This document shows, in pieces, positions 45,022 through 55,967 of a DNA stretch of 64,000 nucleotides. Source of the stretch: Triticum aestivum (Eukaryota; Streptophyta; Magnoliopsida; Poales; Poaceae); the NCBI RefSeq assembly GCF_018294505.1, contig NC_057796.1, positions 274,743,079 to 274,807,078 on the forward strand, given 5' to 3'. The notes under the pieces were generated by a model, which saw only the letters and a program-made list of their open reading frames with translations, ran no database searches and was not told the origin of the DNA. Positions within the stretch are counted from its first letter, which is position 1. Each line of letters starts with the position of its first letter. The position numbers and the translations under genes were made by a program.

Positions 45022-45187
45022 CGGTCAAGAACATCCTAAAGCACCTGAAAAGTACTAAGGGTATGTTTCTCATTTGTGGAGGTGACAAAGAGCTCGTCGT
45101 AAATGGTTACGTCGATGCTAGCTTTGACACTGATCCGGATGACTCTAAGTCACAAACCGGATACGTATTTATATTGAATGGTGGAGC
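45022..45187 (+). pseudogene. Angela RNase H fragment
   Basis: The frame continues the copia RNase H interrupted at 43450: CGGDKELVVNGYVDASFDTD, with the first catalytic Asp in YVDAS, then TGYVFILNGGA. It is cut by insertion of the Sirevirus-like LTR at 45188. Confidence 0.8.
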
Positions 45188-46850
45188 TGTTGAAAGGATC
45201 GATATAGTTGACTAGGAGGGGGGTGAATAGGCAACTAACAATATTTAGCTTTTCTTTACCAAATTAAACTTTGCATCAAAGTAGGTTGTCTAGATATGCA
45301 ACTAGGTGAGCAACCTATATGATGCAACAACAACAAGCACACAAGCAAGCCAAGGATAAACCGCAAAGGAACTTGCACAAGTAAAGGGATGAGATAACCA
45401 AGAGTGGAGCCGGTGGAGACGAGGATGTGTTACCGAAGTTCCTTCCTTTTGAGGGGAAGTACGTCTCCGTTGGAGCGGTGTGGAGGCACAATGCTCCCCA
45501 AGAAGCCACTAGGGCCACCGTATTCTCCTCGCGCCCTCACACAATGCGAGATGTCGTGATTCCACTATTGGTGCCCTTGGAGGCGGCGACCAAACCTTTA
45601 CAAACAAGGTTGGGGCAATCTCCGCAACTTAATTGGAGGCTCCCAACGACACCACGAAGCTTCACCACCATGGACTATGGCTCCGCGGTGACCTCAACCG
45701 TCTAGGGTGCTCAAACACCCAAGAGTAACAAGATCCGCAAGGGATTAGTTGGGGAATCAAATTTCTCTTGGTGGAAATGTAGATCGGGGCCTTCTCAACC
45801 ACTCCCGAGCAAATCAACAAGTTTGATTGGCTAGGGAGTGAGATCGGGCGAAAATGGAGCTTAGAGCAACAATGGAGCTTTTGGGTGGAAGAGGTGGTCA
45901 ACTAGAGGAAGAAGACACCCCTTTTATAGTTGTGGACAAAATCCAACCGTTATCCACCTAACCAGCCCGCGACTTGCGGTACTACCGCTCCTGACAAGCG
46001 GTACTACCGCAAGGCCATGCGGTACTACCGTGAGGGACCACGGTACTACCGCTGCAACGGCGGGAACTAGAACAAGTCCGAAGCACGGAGGCTGAGAACG
46101 GTACTTCCGCAAGCGCGGTACTACCGCTCCACCTTGCGGTACTGACGCAAGGCAGGAAAGTCCTAGCCTGGGAAGGGCGCGGATGAATAAAAATACATCC
46201 GTGCCTACTTCCGCTGAAAAACAAACGATGCAAAAATCCAACACGGTACTACGGCTGGAGGAGCGGTACTACCGCATGGTAGCTGAGCCAGGCCGTGTAC
46301 GGTACTACCTCGCTCGCGGTACTACCGCGGAGGCGCGGATGTAAAAAATTACATCCGCCCCTACTACCGCGATGCAGCGGCACTTGGCCTGGGGGCCACG
46401 GTACTACGGCTCTAGAGGAGCGGTACTACCATGGGCGCCTGCGGTACTACCGTGCCGAAGTACGGTACTACCGCAGGTGCCTGCGGTACTACCGCTCCAG
46501 GGAGCAGTACTACCGCAAGCCCAACATCAGCAGCCAGGACAATTGCATAGAGGATAAACGGAAGATGCTCCAAAGTGCAGGGGAAAGGTGGAGACAAGGA
46601 GGAAAACGTGTACGTGATGATTCCACCCGAACCTTTCCGACGCAGACCCCCTCTTAGTAGTACGGCTTTCCTACGACTCAAATCCACCAAAAAGAAACGT
46701 AGAAAAACGCCGTCTTCAATAGTCTTCGAGGGGCACCAAACCGTATTGTGCCTAGCGATGAAACGTCTGAGAAACTCAAGGCACAAGATTAGTCCGCAAA
46801 AGCATTGTCATCAATCACCAAAACACTTTAGGGATAAATATGCCCTTACA
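45188..46850 (-). repeat. 3' LTR of the Sirevirus-like element (1663 bp)
   Basis: Plus begins TGTTGAAAGGATCGAT and ends TATGCCCTTACA; on minus TGTAAGGGCAT to CAACA. The left edge is set by the break in the Angela RNase H and the right edge by the adjacent polypurine tract. It contains the palindrome array at 45974-46516. Confidence 0.75.
45974..46516. repeat. Array of GCGGTACTACCGC palindromes in the LTR
   Basis: About 18 complete or degenerate copies of a 13-bp motif: a perfect 6-bp inverted repeat GCGGTA/TACCGC around a single C. The first four starts (45976, 45998, 46019, 46040) are spaced 22, 21 and 21 bp. Later spacing is looser. A related 24-bp perfect palindrome with an AAAA centre (GCGGATGTAA arm) is at 46335-46358. 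Confidence 0.85.
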
Positions 46851-47324
46851 ATCTCCCCCTTTTTGGCGGATTGATGACAATACGGGATTTGCACAAAGGG
46901 AAATAATATTGAGCAAACGCAAACCCCTCCTCTCTAAAATATAGACGGGCTCCCCCTAGATGTGTGCAATCTAGATGGATGCCTTGGACTGCACAGCACA
47001 CAAACTAGGATCAACACCCCCCCCCTATATTTTAGAGACAAGGCATATCTTGCAATAGTAAGGCTAACATTAAACAAGAGCATAACATAAGTAGCACAAT
47101 ATGTCATAAGCTCACTAAGATAGGATAGAGTGCATATGTCTTACACCATATGAAGGATAAGTCTCAAGGGCGGAAACCAAACCAAAGCAAACGAGGTTCA
47201 AACGATAAAGCAAACACACCGAACACGACACACGACTCGCAAGCACGCAAATCCCTACACTCTCTCCCCCTTTGGCATCGAGACGCCAAAAAGGCAGAGA
47301 GGACACCTACACACAAGGGGTGGC
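46851..47324 (-). other. Region of repeated polypurine tracts and a 14-bp inverted repeat
   Basis: On minus, GCCAAAAAGGGGGAGA (46852-46867) is next to the LTR and GCCAAAGGGGGAGA (47263-47276) is a second copy 411 bp upstream. Between them TCTCTAAAATATAG (46931-46944) and its exact reverse complement (47025-47038) form an inverted repeat. Multiple PPTs are a known Sirevirus feature. No ORF. Confidence 0.7.
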
Positions 47325-49303
47325 TCAAGCGGAGAAATCATCCCAACGCTCCTCGTCATACTCGGCAACGGGAACGGTCTCCTCGATGTCCTCCTCAGAA
47401 TCAGTCCACTTGTAGCCTTGCTTCGCCATCCATTCGGCCTCCAGAGTGACGTGCCTCTCTGACCCGCTAGATTCTTCCTCACCAAAGACCTTCATGATCC
47501 TCTTGTCACGGCGGCGAGCCTCCTTGGAGGCAACGTGAGTCCTGTACTGCCCCTTTTCCTGCATGCAGAATAGAGTCTTCATCTTGTCCTTCAGCTTCTT
47601 GGCCCATGAGGGCTCAGAGGAACGATGGGTAGGCCCAGCACCACAGTCCTCAGCAACATCCTCTGCTCCAGCCTCCTCCTCATCAATAGCCTGCCTAGCA
47701 GCAGACGCCTCAGCACAAGTAGTAGTGTTGGCCCACTTGGGCTTGACACGAAGACTGATGGACTCATGCTGAATCCAGTCTGGAGCAAGGAACTCATCAC
47801 TAGGGAACAGCTTCTCCCAAGTCTTGGAGATCAACAGAAACAGGTATGGTCCATAGATAGGTACCTTGCGGTTGAACACCGCGAACCGAAGCTCACACCA
47901 CATGATGTGTGAGACATCAAGTGGTTGAGTCTGAGACAGACGTGCCTCCTCACACAGGAGCATCATATCCACCAGATAGGCATGAACCTTGTCCTTGTCG
48001 CCAATGCGAGGAAACAGAGAGTTGCGGAAGATCCGATACATGATATCCAGAAAGGGGTTCAGCACCCAAGTCGACTTGCCACTGGGAAGCACCTTCTCAA
48101 CATAGTACTGCTGGATCTTGTTCTTGCTAGCGGACTCAGGATTGGCATGGGGGCGAACACCAACGGGTGTGGTGAGCCCGTCATCAGGAACATGTAGCAG
48201 ATCCATGAACTCCTTCCAGGTAGCAGTCAGCTGACGGCCATTGGACATCCAAGTCATCCTCCGCTCCTCCCAGGGTGAAAGTGAACAGAGGCAAAGAACT
48301 GACAGATAAGCTCAGGGTCATAGTCCAGGTGGAAAGAGATCACATGTTCAATACCAAACTGCTCCACCAAATCCAGAGCCTCTCCAAAGTACTCACGAAA
48401 CTTGTCCTTCCTCATATGATTCATGTCAATCCACTTGACATCCACGTAGGTATTTTGCTTGGCCTTGATCACATCCAGATAAATGAGAGTCTGCTGCTTG
48501 GTCCAAAACAAGTCATTGCCTCTAAAGGTAGCACGAGCATTCACATAAGGGTTGATCTGCCTGTGACGGATGAACTCAGCGAGGGGAATCTCGTCCATGC
48601 CCTTAGCGGGTTCCTTGTGCTTGCTAGCGGAGGTCTTGACATTGTGCTTGGGGGCACTGGATCCCTCTGGTGCTTCATCTTGATTGCGCAGTCGCTTGGA
48701 GCCAGTGTCACGACTGGGATTGGAACGGCGAGAGCCACCACCTAAGACACAAAGTGCAAAACACACATGACAAGCAAGAAGGATCAATGCAAAGACCACG
48801 GCAAAGCAAGGAAAATAGGTAGAAAGCATACGGGATAAATACCACGAGGAAGATGGGACAACAACGGTAGTACCGCCAGGTCGTGCGGCACTAAAATTTT
48901 AGTACCGCTCCTAGGCGCGGTAGTACCGCGTGAGAACACGGTAGTACCGGGGCTCGGAGCGGTAGTAGATTTTTAGTATCGCAGCACATGTCGTAGTACC
49001 GTCCAGAACGGGCGGTAGTACCGGACAAGTGGTAGTACCGCACCAGACGGGCGGTAGTACCGCATGGCGTCAGATCTGAACTTTGAATCTGAGAAAAACC
49101 GCGAAAACGTGGCGGTACTACGGTTGATCAAATCTACCACGGGACAACATATCAAGTATAATTTCTACGCAACACTACTCTCCTACATCCTACTCTTGCA
49201 AAGATTTAGCCTAAAATCTCAAGAACACATGCATCTCCCCAAAAACCTAGAGGCAAGAGAGCAAACTAGAAAGAGAGGGATTTGGGGAAAAACCTTGTTC
49301 CAT
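47325..49303 (-). pseudogene. Spliced extra gene after pol (putative plant transposon protein type)
   Basis: Proposed exon 1 is ATG at 49303 plus MEQ codons, ending at donor CAAG|GTTTTT (GT at 49293-49292). Proposed acceptor TGTGTCTTAG|GT at 48743-48742 joins in phase to GGSRRSNPSRD. Exon 2 encodes a globular domain (FIRHRQINPYVNARATFRGND, WIDMNHMRKDKFREYFGEAL, FHLDYDPELICQFFASVHF), then after a one-base frameshift near 48258 RRMTWM-type sequence, LNPFLDIMYRIFRNSLFPRIGDKDKVHAYL and an acidic C-terminus ending at 47325. It resembles the plant 'putative transposon protein' domain found in retroelements. Its position fits the env-like slot of Sireviruses, but I see no fusion peptide or transmembrane anchor in the spliced model. 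Confidence 0.6.
48865..49115. repeat. Second palindrome array, inside the proposed intron
   Basis: About 10 copies of GCGGTAGTACCGC, the reverse complement of the LTR form, several of them decayed (for example CGGCACTAAAATTTTAGTACCG). The last copy (about 49112-49124) is in the LTR orientation. It lies within the 552-nt proposed intron of the extra gene. Confidence 0.8.
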
Positions 49304-49399
49304 GGCAAGAGGAAGTGGTGGGGAACGATCCCACCGGTCGGAATCCAAGGAGAGCAGCCGGAGACGGAGATCCGGCGAGGGACTCCGACCCCGTTCTTG

Positions 49400-49402
<3 letters not shown>

Positions 49403-49430
<28 letters not shown>
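49403..49430. repeat. (GA)n microsatellite
   Basis: About 14 GA units in uninterrupted series. On the sense strand of the extra gene it reads CT, in the proposed 5' leader. Confidence 0.95.
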
Positions 49431-49511
49431 CGATGTGGGGAAACCAGACGAATGGGTATGGGGGAGTTAGAACTCCCCCTGCCCATGCTTATCCCCCACG
49501 CGCCTTCGACA

Positions 49512-49680
49512 GCGCGGTAGTACCGCATATCATCGCGGTAGTACCGCTTGGGCGGCAGTACCGCACCAAAGCCGTAGTACCGCTCTCCCAGGCGGCAGTA
49601 AAAAATTACTGCCGCGCTGGGGCGGTAGTACCGTACTCTCCACACACGGTAGTACCGTGGCAGGCCGCGGTAGTACCGTG
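49512..49680. repeat. Third palindrome array
   Basis: About eight copies of GCGGTAGTACCGC and variants. It includes a perfect 24-bp palindrome at 49592-49615 with arms GCGGCAGTAA/TTACTGCCGC around AAAA. Confidence 0.82.
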
Positions 49681-50082
49681 AGCTCAACAAAATGCATGTT
49701 CCAAACACAAGAAAACATAGGTCTTCGCATGGGAACTTCAAGCAAACAAAACACCACAAAACACGCTCAACACGAAGAGAAAAAGGGGCAAAACGACAAC
49801 AAGAGACAACCACGAGACACCACCTCTTCAAAGAGAGGGCGGTGGCCGGAGCCACCTATGTTTGAGTCAATTGGTATGGCACCGCGAAGAATTATCCTTG
49901 GGACCATGACCAAAACTCGTCTTTGAAGCACAAGTACCATAAAAAATGGCTAATGTGAAAGAGTTGATCAATTTATGCATAATGGGGGGAGGGAGAGTTC
50001 ATTGAGAGAACAACACTCCCCCTATGTCCATGCGTACACCTAAACAAGACAACAAGTTGAGTGTGGTGGGGTGTGCAAGGGT

Positions 50083-52181
50083 TCAAGCAACATTGCTCAA
50101 ATCAATGATATTTAGCTCATGCCTTAACTCGCGAAATCTTGCTTCATCCAACGGCTTCATGAAAATATCTGCAAGGTTATCATGAGTGTTGATGTAGGTT
50201 GAGCTCGATCTCCCCTCGCCTAATGTGATCCCGGATGAAGTGATACCGGATCTCAATATGCTTCGTCTTGAAGTGTTGCACCGGATTGAGAGAAATCTTG
50301 ATGGCACTTTCATTGTCACACCAAAGAGGCACTTTGTCACAAATGACACCGTAATCCTTTAAAGTTTGCCTCATCCAAAGAAGTTGTGCACAACAACTAC
50401 CGGCGGCCACATACTCCGCTTCAGTGGACGGGAGAGACACACAACTTTGCTTATTGGAAGACCAACTCACCAAAGAGCAACCAAGAAATTGGCACCCTCC
50501 GGAAGTTGACTTCCTATCCACTTTGTCTCCCTCCCAATCGGAATCCGAATACCCAACAAGCTTGAAGTTTGCTCCTCTTAGGTACCATAAGCCAAAGATT
50601 GGGGTATGAGCCAAAATTGAAAGATTCGCTTGACCGCCACAAAGTGGCTTTCCTTAGGTGCGGCTTGAAACCGTGCACAAATTCCCACACTCAACATGAT
50701 ATCCGGTCTAGATGCACAAAGGTAAAGCAAGGATCCAATCATGGAGCGATATACCTTTCGATCCACCGCTTTACCATTGGGATCAATGTCAAGTTGGCAC
50801 TTGGTGGGCATTGGAGTGGAAGCCGGCTTGACATCACTTAGCTTGAATCTCTTGAGCATGTCTTGAGTGTATTTGGCTTGGTTGATGAAGGTACCTTCTC
50901 TTCTTTGCTTCACTTCAAATCCGAGGAAGAACTTCAACTCTCCCATGGAAGACATCTTGAACTTTGAGGTCATGAGATTGGCAAATTCCTCATTGAAAGC
51001 TTTGTTAGGGGAACCAAAGATAATGTCATCAACATATAGTTGGCACACAAACAACTCCCCTTTGACCTTCTTAGTAAAAAGAGTGGGATCGATTAGCCCA
51101 ACTTCAAATCCATGATCTTGTAACAACTCGGTAAGTTGGTCATACCACGCACGTGGGGCTTGTAAGGCCATAGAGTGCCTTATCGAGTTGATACACATGA
51201 TCGGGAAAGTAAGGATCCTCGAACCCGGGGGGTTGTTTGACGTAGACCAACTCATTAATGGGACCATTAAGAAAAGCACTCTTCACATCCATTTGTTGCA
51301 ACTTAAAGTTATGATGAGAAGCATAGGCAATTAGCATGCGAATGGACTCAAGGCGAGCAACGGGAGCAAAGGTTTCACCGTAGTCGATACCCTCGACTTG
51401 GGAGTAGCCTTGTGCCACCAATCTTGCCTTGTTGTGAATGATGGTCCCATGAGCATCTTGCTTGTTCTTGAATATCCACTTGGTTCCAACCACATTGTGG
51501 TTCCTCGTTGGCCTTGGCACCAATCTCCACACCTTGTTGTACTCGAAGTTGTTGAGTTCTTCATGCATTGCATTGAGCCAATCCGGATCCTCGAGCGCTT
51601 CATAAACCTTTTGGGGTTCCACACAAGAGACAACACATGATGTTCACAATAGTTTTCTAATTGTCTACGAGTGCTTACCCCCTTAGTTAAGCTTCCAAGC
51701 ACGTTCTCCATGATATGCCCTTTGGTGGTGAGCTTGGAAGCGATCTTGGCGGCACGACGCTCCAATTCCTCCTCGGAAGTGAGATGAGGAGAGGAAACTT
51801 GATCATCTTGAGCGCCGTCATGAGCTTGTTCTTGATCTTGAGCTTGCTCTTGATCTTGAACTTGCTCGGTGGAAGGAACTTGACCTTGAGCATCATGTGG
51901 TGGTTCACCACCATCTTGATAGTGATCTTGCCCTTGGTGTTGTTCATTTGGTTGAGGGCCTTCATTATGTTCTTCGGAAGCGTGTGGGTCTTGAGTTGGT
52001 GATGGTTCCACTTGAGTGGAACATTGTCCTTCTCCTTCGGCCACAAGGGGTTCCTCAATGGGTAGGATAAAACCAACACCCATTCTTCTTATGGCTTGGG
52101 GAGGAAATTCATCACCTACATCACAAGTACCACTTTGCTCCACTTGGGAGCCGTTATTTTCATCAAACTCCACGTTACAAG
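50083..52181 (-). pseudogene. Sirevirus-like pol: linker, reverse transcriptase and RNase H
   Basis: On minus. 52173-51640: integrase C-terminal linker, Gln/Glu/His-rich (EQVQDQEQAQDQEQAHD). 51622-51140: reverse transcriptase start with [18 protein letters not shown] and [24 protein letters not shown]. After a frameshift near 51170 comes [13 protein letters not shown] with intact YVDD at 51036-51025 and FFLGFEVKQ. After another shift near 50600 comes RNase H with YSDSDWEGDKVDRKSTSGG, STEAEYVAAGS and WCDNESAIK. The final HDNLADIFMKPL follows a third shift near 50200. The frameshifts abolish a full product. It is truncated at 52181 by the Tekay insertion. Confidence 0.88.
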
Positions 52182-54095
52182 TGTCACATCCTAGTTAGTT
52201 CATGCATCAGAGTGTTGCATCATGTCTATATTTCACAGAAACCTGAAATGGGAATGCCAGAAAACCCCCAGCACCCCCCCTGGAACAACTAGGGTTTACT
52301 AAATTTTTTTCCAATGAACCTGAAATGCCCTCCATAAATGTTCACCACCTTTGGTCTTGGCTAAAACCTCTGCCAAAAATGGTTTCATATTTTGGAGGCC
52401 ATCTTGGATTTTTGCACAAGCCATAAGTATTTGCATTTGGGCATTTTAAATGCTATAAATATTTTTAAATGTCCAAATAATCTTGAAGGTATTTTTAGGC
52501 TGTTGGGAATAATCTCAAAGGTGCCTCAGAATATTTTCAGGATTTTTCCAAATGAAATAGTATTTTTACTATTTCAAAACACAGTACAGAAATAAATAAA
52601 AAAGAGAAAAGAACAGAAGGCAGAAAACTTACCTGGCAGCCCACCTGGCGGCCCAGCACTGTGCTGGCCCGCGCCAGTCAGCTGCCTGCTCTCGCCAGAG
52701 CAGGCAGAGAGGTGACGCCGGCGAGCGTGAGCTCGCCACGGCGCCAGCAGCTTGCCGCCCCGCCGCGGATGAGCTGGCCGACCTCCCTCGACGCGCCCCG
52801 AGCCCCTGGACATTGCCATTCTCCCCCATCGCCTCTCCCTCGCCTTCTCCCTACCATGGCCGACGCCGCCGCAGCCACCTCACCGGAGTAACCGCGGCCA
52901 CCATCGACCTCGCACCGTACTAACGTGTCCTACAGCACCGCCGTCACCCACTCCTTCGAGCAAGCCGAGCCCCGAGCGCTCGTTTGCCCCGAAGCTCCGT
53001 CACCGACCTCGCCTTCGCCGCTCACCGTCGGAGATCCCCTCCGCCGTCGCCACTGCTACAGCTCGTCTCCGACCTCGCCGTCTGCTCCGTCGCAACCGCC
53101 GTGAGCATGGCCACCTTTCCATCCTCTCCTCTCTCTCTCTCGAGCTCTGCAGCCACCGCACGAAGTTCACCCGAACGCGCCGCCGCACGAGCTCGTCGCC
53201 GACAAGGCTCCGGCCATCCAACGGCCACACCACCGTAGCCATTAGCTTCACCGCAACGCCAGGAACCCGTAGCGCCATCGCATGTCCCTCGCCGTGCTCT
53301 CTAGCTACGGTTTCAACCACGCCCGTACTCCGGCAGCCACACGGCTCGTCGCCGGCGTCGATTCCGGCGACCCCGAGCTCCACTACCACCACCAGTCGAC
53401 GCGGTTCGCCCCCAGCTACACATAGGTACTCTCCGCCGTCCTTTTGGTCGCCGGAGGGGGATCCCGCACTCCACCGCCGCGTCTGGACGTCGCCGGCGGC
53501 TAAACGCCGGCGAGTCAACGTGGTTTGACCACGGTTTAACCCCCCAGGGTCACTGACGAGTGGGGCCCGCCTGCTAACTAATCTGAGTTAGAGTTAAAAC
53601 TAATCCTAATTAACTAATTACCTAACAGTGACACTGACACAGGGGACCCACACGTCAGGATTGACCTGGACGACCCCGTTGACCTGCTGACGTCACACTG
53701 ACGTCAGGCTGACGCAGTAAAGCTTTTACTGGAATTATTCTTATATTGGAAATTCCAGAAATTATCACAAACTTCAAAAAATCATAGAAAATAATCTATA
53801 GCTCAGAATGAAAAGATTTATATATGAAAAATGATCAGAAAAATCCACTCTATCCATCTGTACTGGTTTCATGCATGATTAAGCAAGTTAACCTACTGTT
53901 TTATACAGAACAAGATAAAGCACTAATATGGGCCATTTATGAACTTGGAATTTGAATCTTTGATTCAAATTAGTCCAAACCCTTCTGGCCTTAGTTGCAT
54001 TAGCCCAATACATCCATTTTGCCATGTCCCATGCATGCATCATATTGTTGCACTTGCTTGATGTTGATTGTGCTTCGATGTGTTCATTGTGGTAG

Positions 54096-55399
54096 GTCCT
54101 GCCTCCGAGGATATTCACGGGTATCCAACTGAAGGGCAGTATCCCACCACCACTCTGTCAGGCAAGCAACCCATTGATCATTTCGATACAAACCCATCTT
54201 CTCGCTTCTGCTCTCGTTTACTGCATTAAGACAACGCGATTCAAACTGCTGTGTGTTGCGGTAGTTGAACCCACTTTCCTTTGCATGACCTGTCATTGCC
54301 ACAGTAACTAGATGAAACCCACTAGCATGTGTAGGAGTTGATTGAGCCATGTTGTGTTCCTACAATGCTATGCTTGCTACGCTTAGAGTTGTGTCAGGTC
54401 TGGCTCATCAGGGTGATGAACTAGAGTGAAAGTGCGTGTGTCGGTAATGAGAGTGAAGTGTGGAATACGATTTGGTAAAGGTATCGATGGGAGGCCATGT
54501 AGGAGTACATGGTGGGTTGTTTCATTGAGACCGTCCCTAAGAACTGAGATCTGTATGCGTGATTTAAGATTCAGCTACTACCACACATTGGGCCCGAAAC
54601 CAATGGACCCCCTCGGCTTCTTGTTCACCCTTGTCCTCTGTCCAGGAGTTGCACGTAGTTTCTGGTGTTTGTAGTAAGCTGGAGGCCGTGGACAGCGCTG
54701 ACCAAGGGGTGGGCTGTGATGCGGTAGGCTCGTGGCCCGGTGTACCGAGTCGCCCGTTTGGTGACCGGGAACCCTGCACACATCGTTCGGGGCCGTATGT
54801 GGAAACCTCGGCCGGACTCCCTGCGGATGGAACCCGAATAGGCGATAAACCTGGACTAGAGACTCGAGTGTTTAGGTAGGCTGTGGCCGACACCCACGTT
54901 GGGCTTCCGCTTGAAGGTTGCCGAGTACACGTCGTGTAGCGACGATAAGTGGTGAGAGCGTGTGTGACGAAGTACACCCCTGCAGGGTATGAAACTATTC
55001 GAATAGCCGCGTCCGCGGTAAAGGACTACTTGGTCGCTTATGCAGTTCATAGACAAGTAAATGGATACTACTAAAAGCCTCAAGATAAGTGTGAGTACCG
55101 CGGATGGCCCTCTCGTTGGATGACGAGGGAGGATCCACGGTGGAGTATTGAGATGGTGATTAGTGGACTCGTGTGCGAAAACTATTTCACAAGTGGTGTA
55201 CCGTAGGATAGCTTAGCCAAGAGTCAAAGCTGGCTTGCTGCAATAACCCCACTACCTCCTTGAGAATGAGCATGTATAGTAGGATCTGTTGTAAGACTTG
55301 CTGAGTACCTTTGTACTCATGTTGCTTTAATTACTGTTTTCAGACGACAACACCGCCCCTTCTGACGGGTTCTACGTAGAACTCGACGACGATGAGTGA
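54096..55399 (+). other. Exon-like segments inside the Tekay LTR
   Basis: TGTGGTAG at 54088-54095 and TTACTGTTTTCAG at 55331-55343 look like 3' splice sites. After the second, an open frame encodes DDNTAPSDGFYVELDDDE and stops at TGA 55397-55399. After the first, a frame reads SEDIHGYPTEGQYPTTTLS. I cannot place the matching donors. This may be part of a spliced LTR transcript or coincidence. Confidence 0.25.
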
Positions 55400-55780
55400 C
55401 GCGCCACCCAGGTGGTGATCTAGGCTTGTGAAGGGCCTATGTAGATAGACAGGCTTCGTCAAGCCTTCTTTCTTCTAGTGTCTGTACCCAGACAGTTTGC
55501 TTCCGCATGTGCTTGTATGATTGTATGACTTGAGTGTTGGGTCATGCGACCCCTATCTGTATGAACAAGTTATGTAAGGCTCTCCGGAGCCCCTTAAATA
55601 AAGTACTTGAGTTGTAGAGTTTTGTTGTGATGCCATGTTGTATTCGCGCATATCGAGCATATTGTGTGTATGTTTGAAATGCTTGGTATGTGTGGGATCC
55701 GACAATCTAGTTGTCTATCTTTAGCAGCCTCTCTTATGGGGAAATGTAGTCTGGTGCCTCCTTGAGCCATAGTAGTCCGC

Positions 55781-55967
55781 TACAGCCCGGTTCACCGGAG
55801 TCCTGCTAGCCCAGCACTACTGCTCTGGACACTTGACTGGCCGGCATGTGAGTCATATCGTTCCTGTGTCTGTCCCTTCGGGGAAATGTCACACGGTGAC
55901 ATCCGGAGTCCTGCCTAGCCTGCTACAGCCCGGGTTCCCGGAGTCCTGTTAGCCCAGTGCTTCAGCC
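55781..55967 (+). repeat. Direct repeat in the Tekay LTR
   Basis: GCTACAGCCCGGTTCACCGG (55781 onward, about 45 bp) recurs as GCTACAGCCCGGGTTCCCGG (55921 onward), 140 bp apart, each followed by AGTCCTG.TAGCCCAG. Confidence 0.75.

Larger units (their letters stand above)
31690..45187. mobile_element. Rearranged Angela sequence hosting three later insertions
   Basis: Four Angela pieces. Leader on minus: 31690-31966 and 41551-41726. Integrase to RNase H on plus: 41727-43450 and 45022-45187. The minus pieces join across the Athila-type element, and the plus pieces join across a solo LTR. The switch of strand at 41726/41727 is abrupt. No Angela LTR is present in this stretch. Confidence 0.8.
49304..50082 (-). 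promoter_or_regulatory. Promoter/5' UTR-like region of the extra gene
   Basis: Upstream of ATG 49303 on minus is a CT-rich leader with a (CT)n run (49403-49430 as GA on plus), then a third palindrome array (49512-49680), then plain spacer to the pol stop. I see no clear TATA box. The layout resembles a promoter serving the extra gene, but that is inference. Confidence 0.4.
45188..52181 (-). mobile_element. Copia Sirevirus/Maximus-like element, 3' part
   Basis: Minus-strand order is pol (52181-50083), promoter-like region, spliced extra gene (49303-47325), repeated polypurine tracts and 3' LTR (46850-45188). Reverse transcriptase motif FVCQLYVDDIIFGS, an extra ORF after pol, multiple PPT copies and palindrome clusters in the LTR all fit the Sirevirus lineage. 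The 5' part lies beyond the Tekay insertion to the right. Left flank GGAGC (45183-45187) is the candidate TSD. Lineage from motifs; family name not assigned. Confidence 0.75.

Noticed and set aside
45974..46516. Regular 21-22 bp repeats resembling a CRISPR array
   Set aside because: The repeats are 13-bp palindromes with short degenerate spacers in plant retrotransposon LTR sequence, with no cas genes and wrong dimensions.
48742..48829. Hydrophobic N-terminus on the Sirevirus extra gene, like a signal peptide or membrane segment
   Set aside because: The coding strand there is a T-rich tract ending in TGTGTCTTAG, better explained as the 3' end of an intron.
52629..52891. Short GC-rich frames on both strands with Ala/Arg/Pro content
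   Set aside because: Compositional; they are repeated in the 3' LTR only because the LTR is repeated.
53000..53518. 172-codon minus-strand ORF (and repeats of it at 63078-63632) in the Tekay LTR
   Set aside because: It lies in the GC-rich core where stop codons are rare, has Arg/Val-rich low-complexity content, and plus frames over the same DNA are open as well. No motif.
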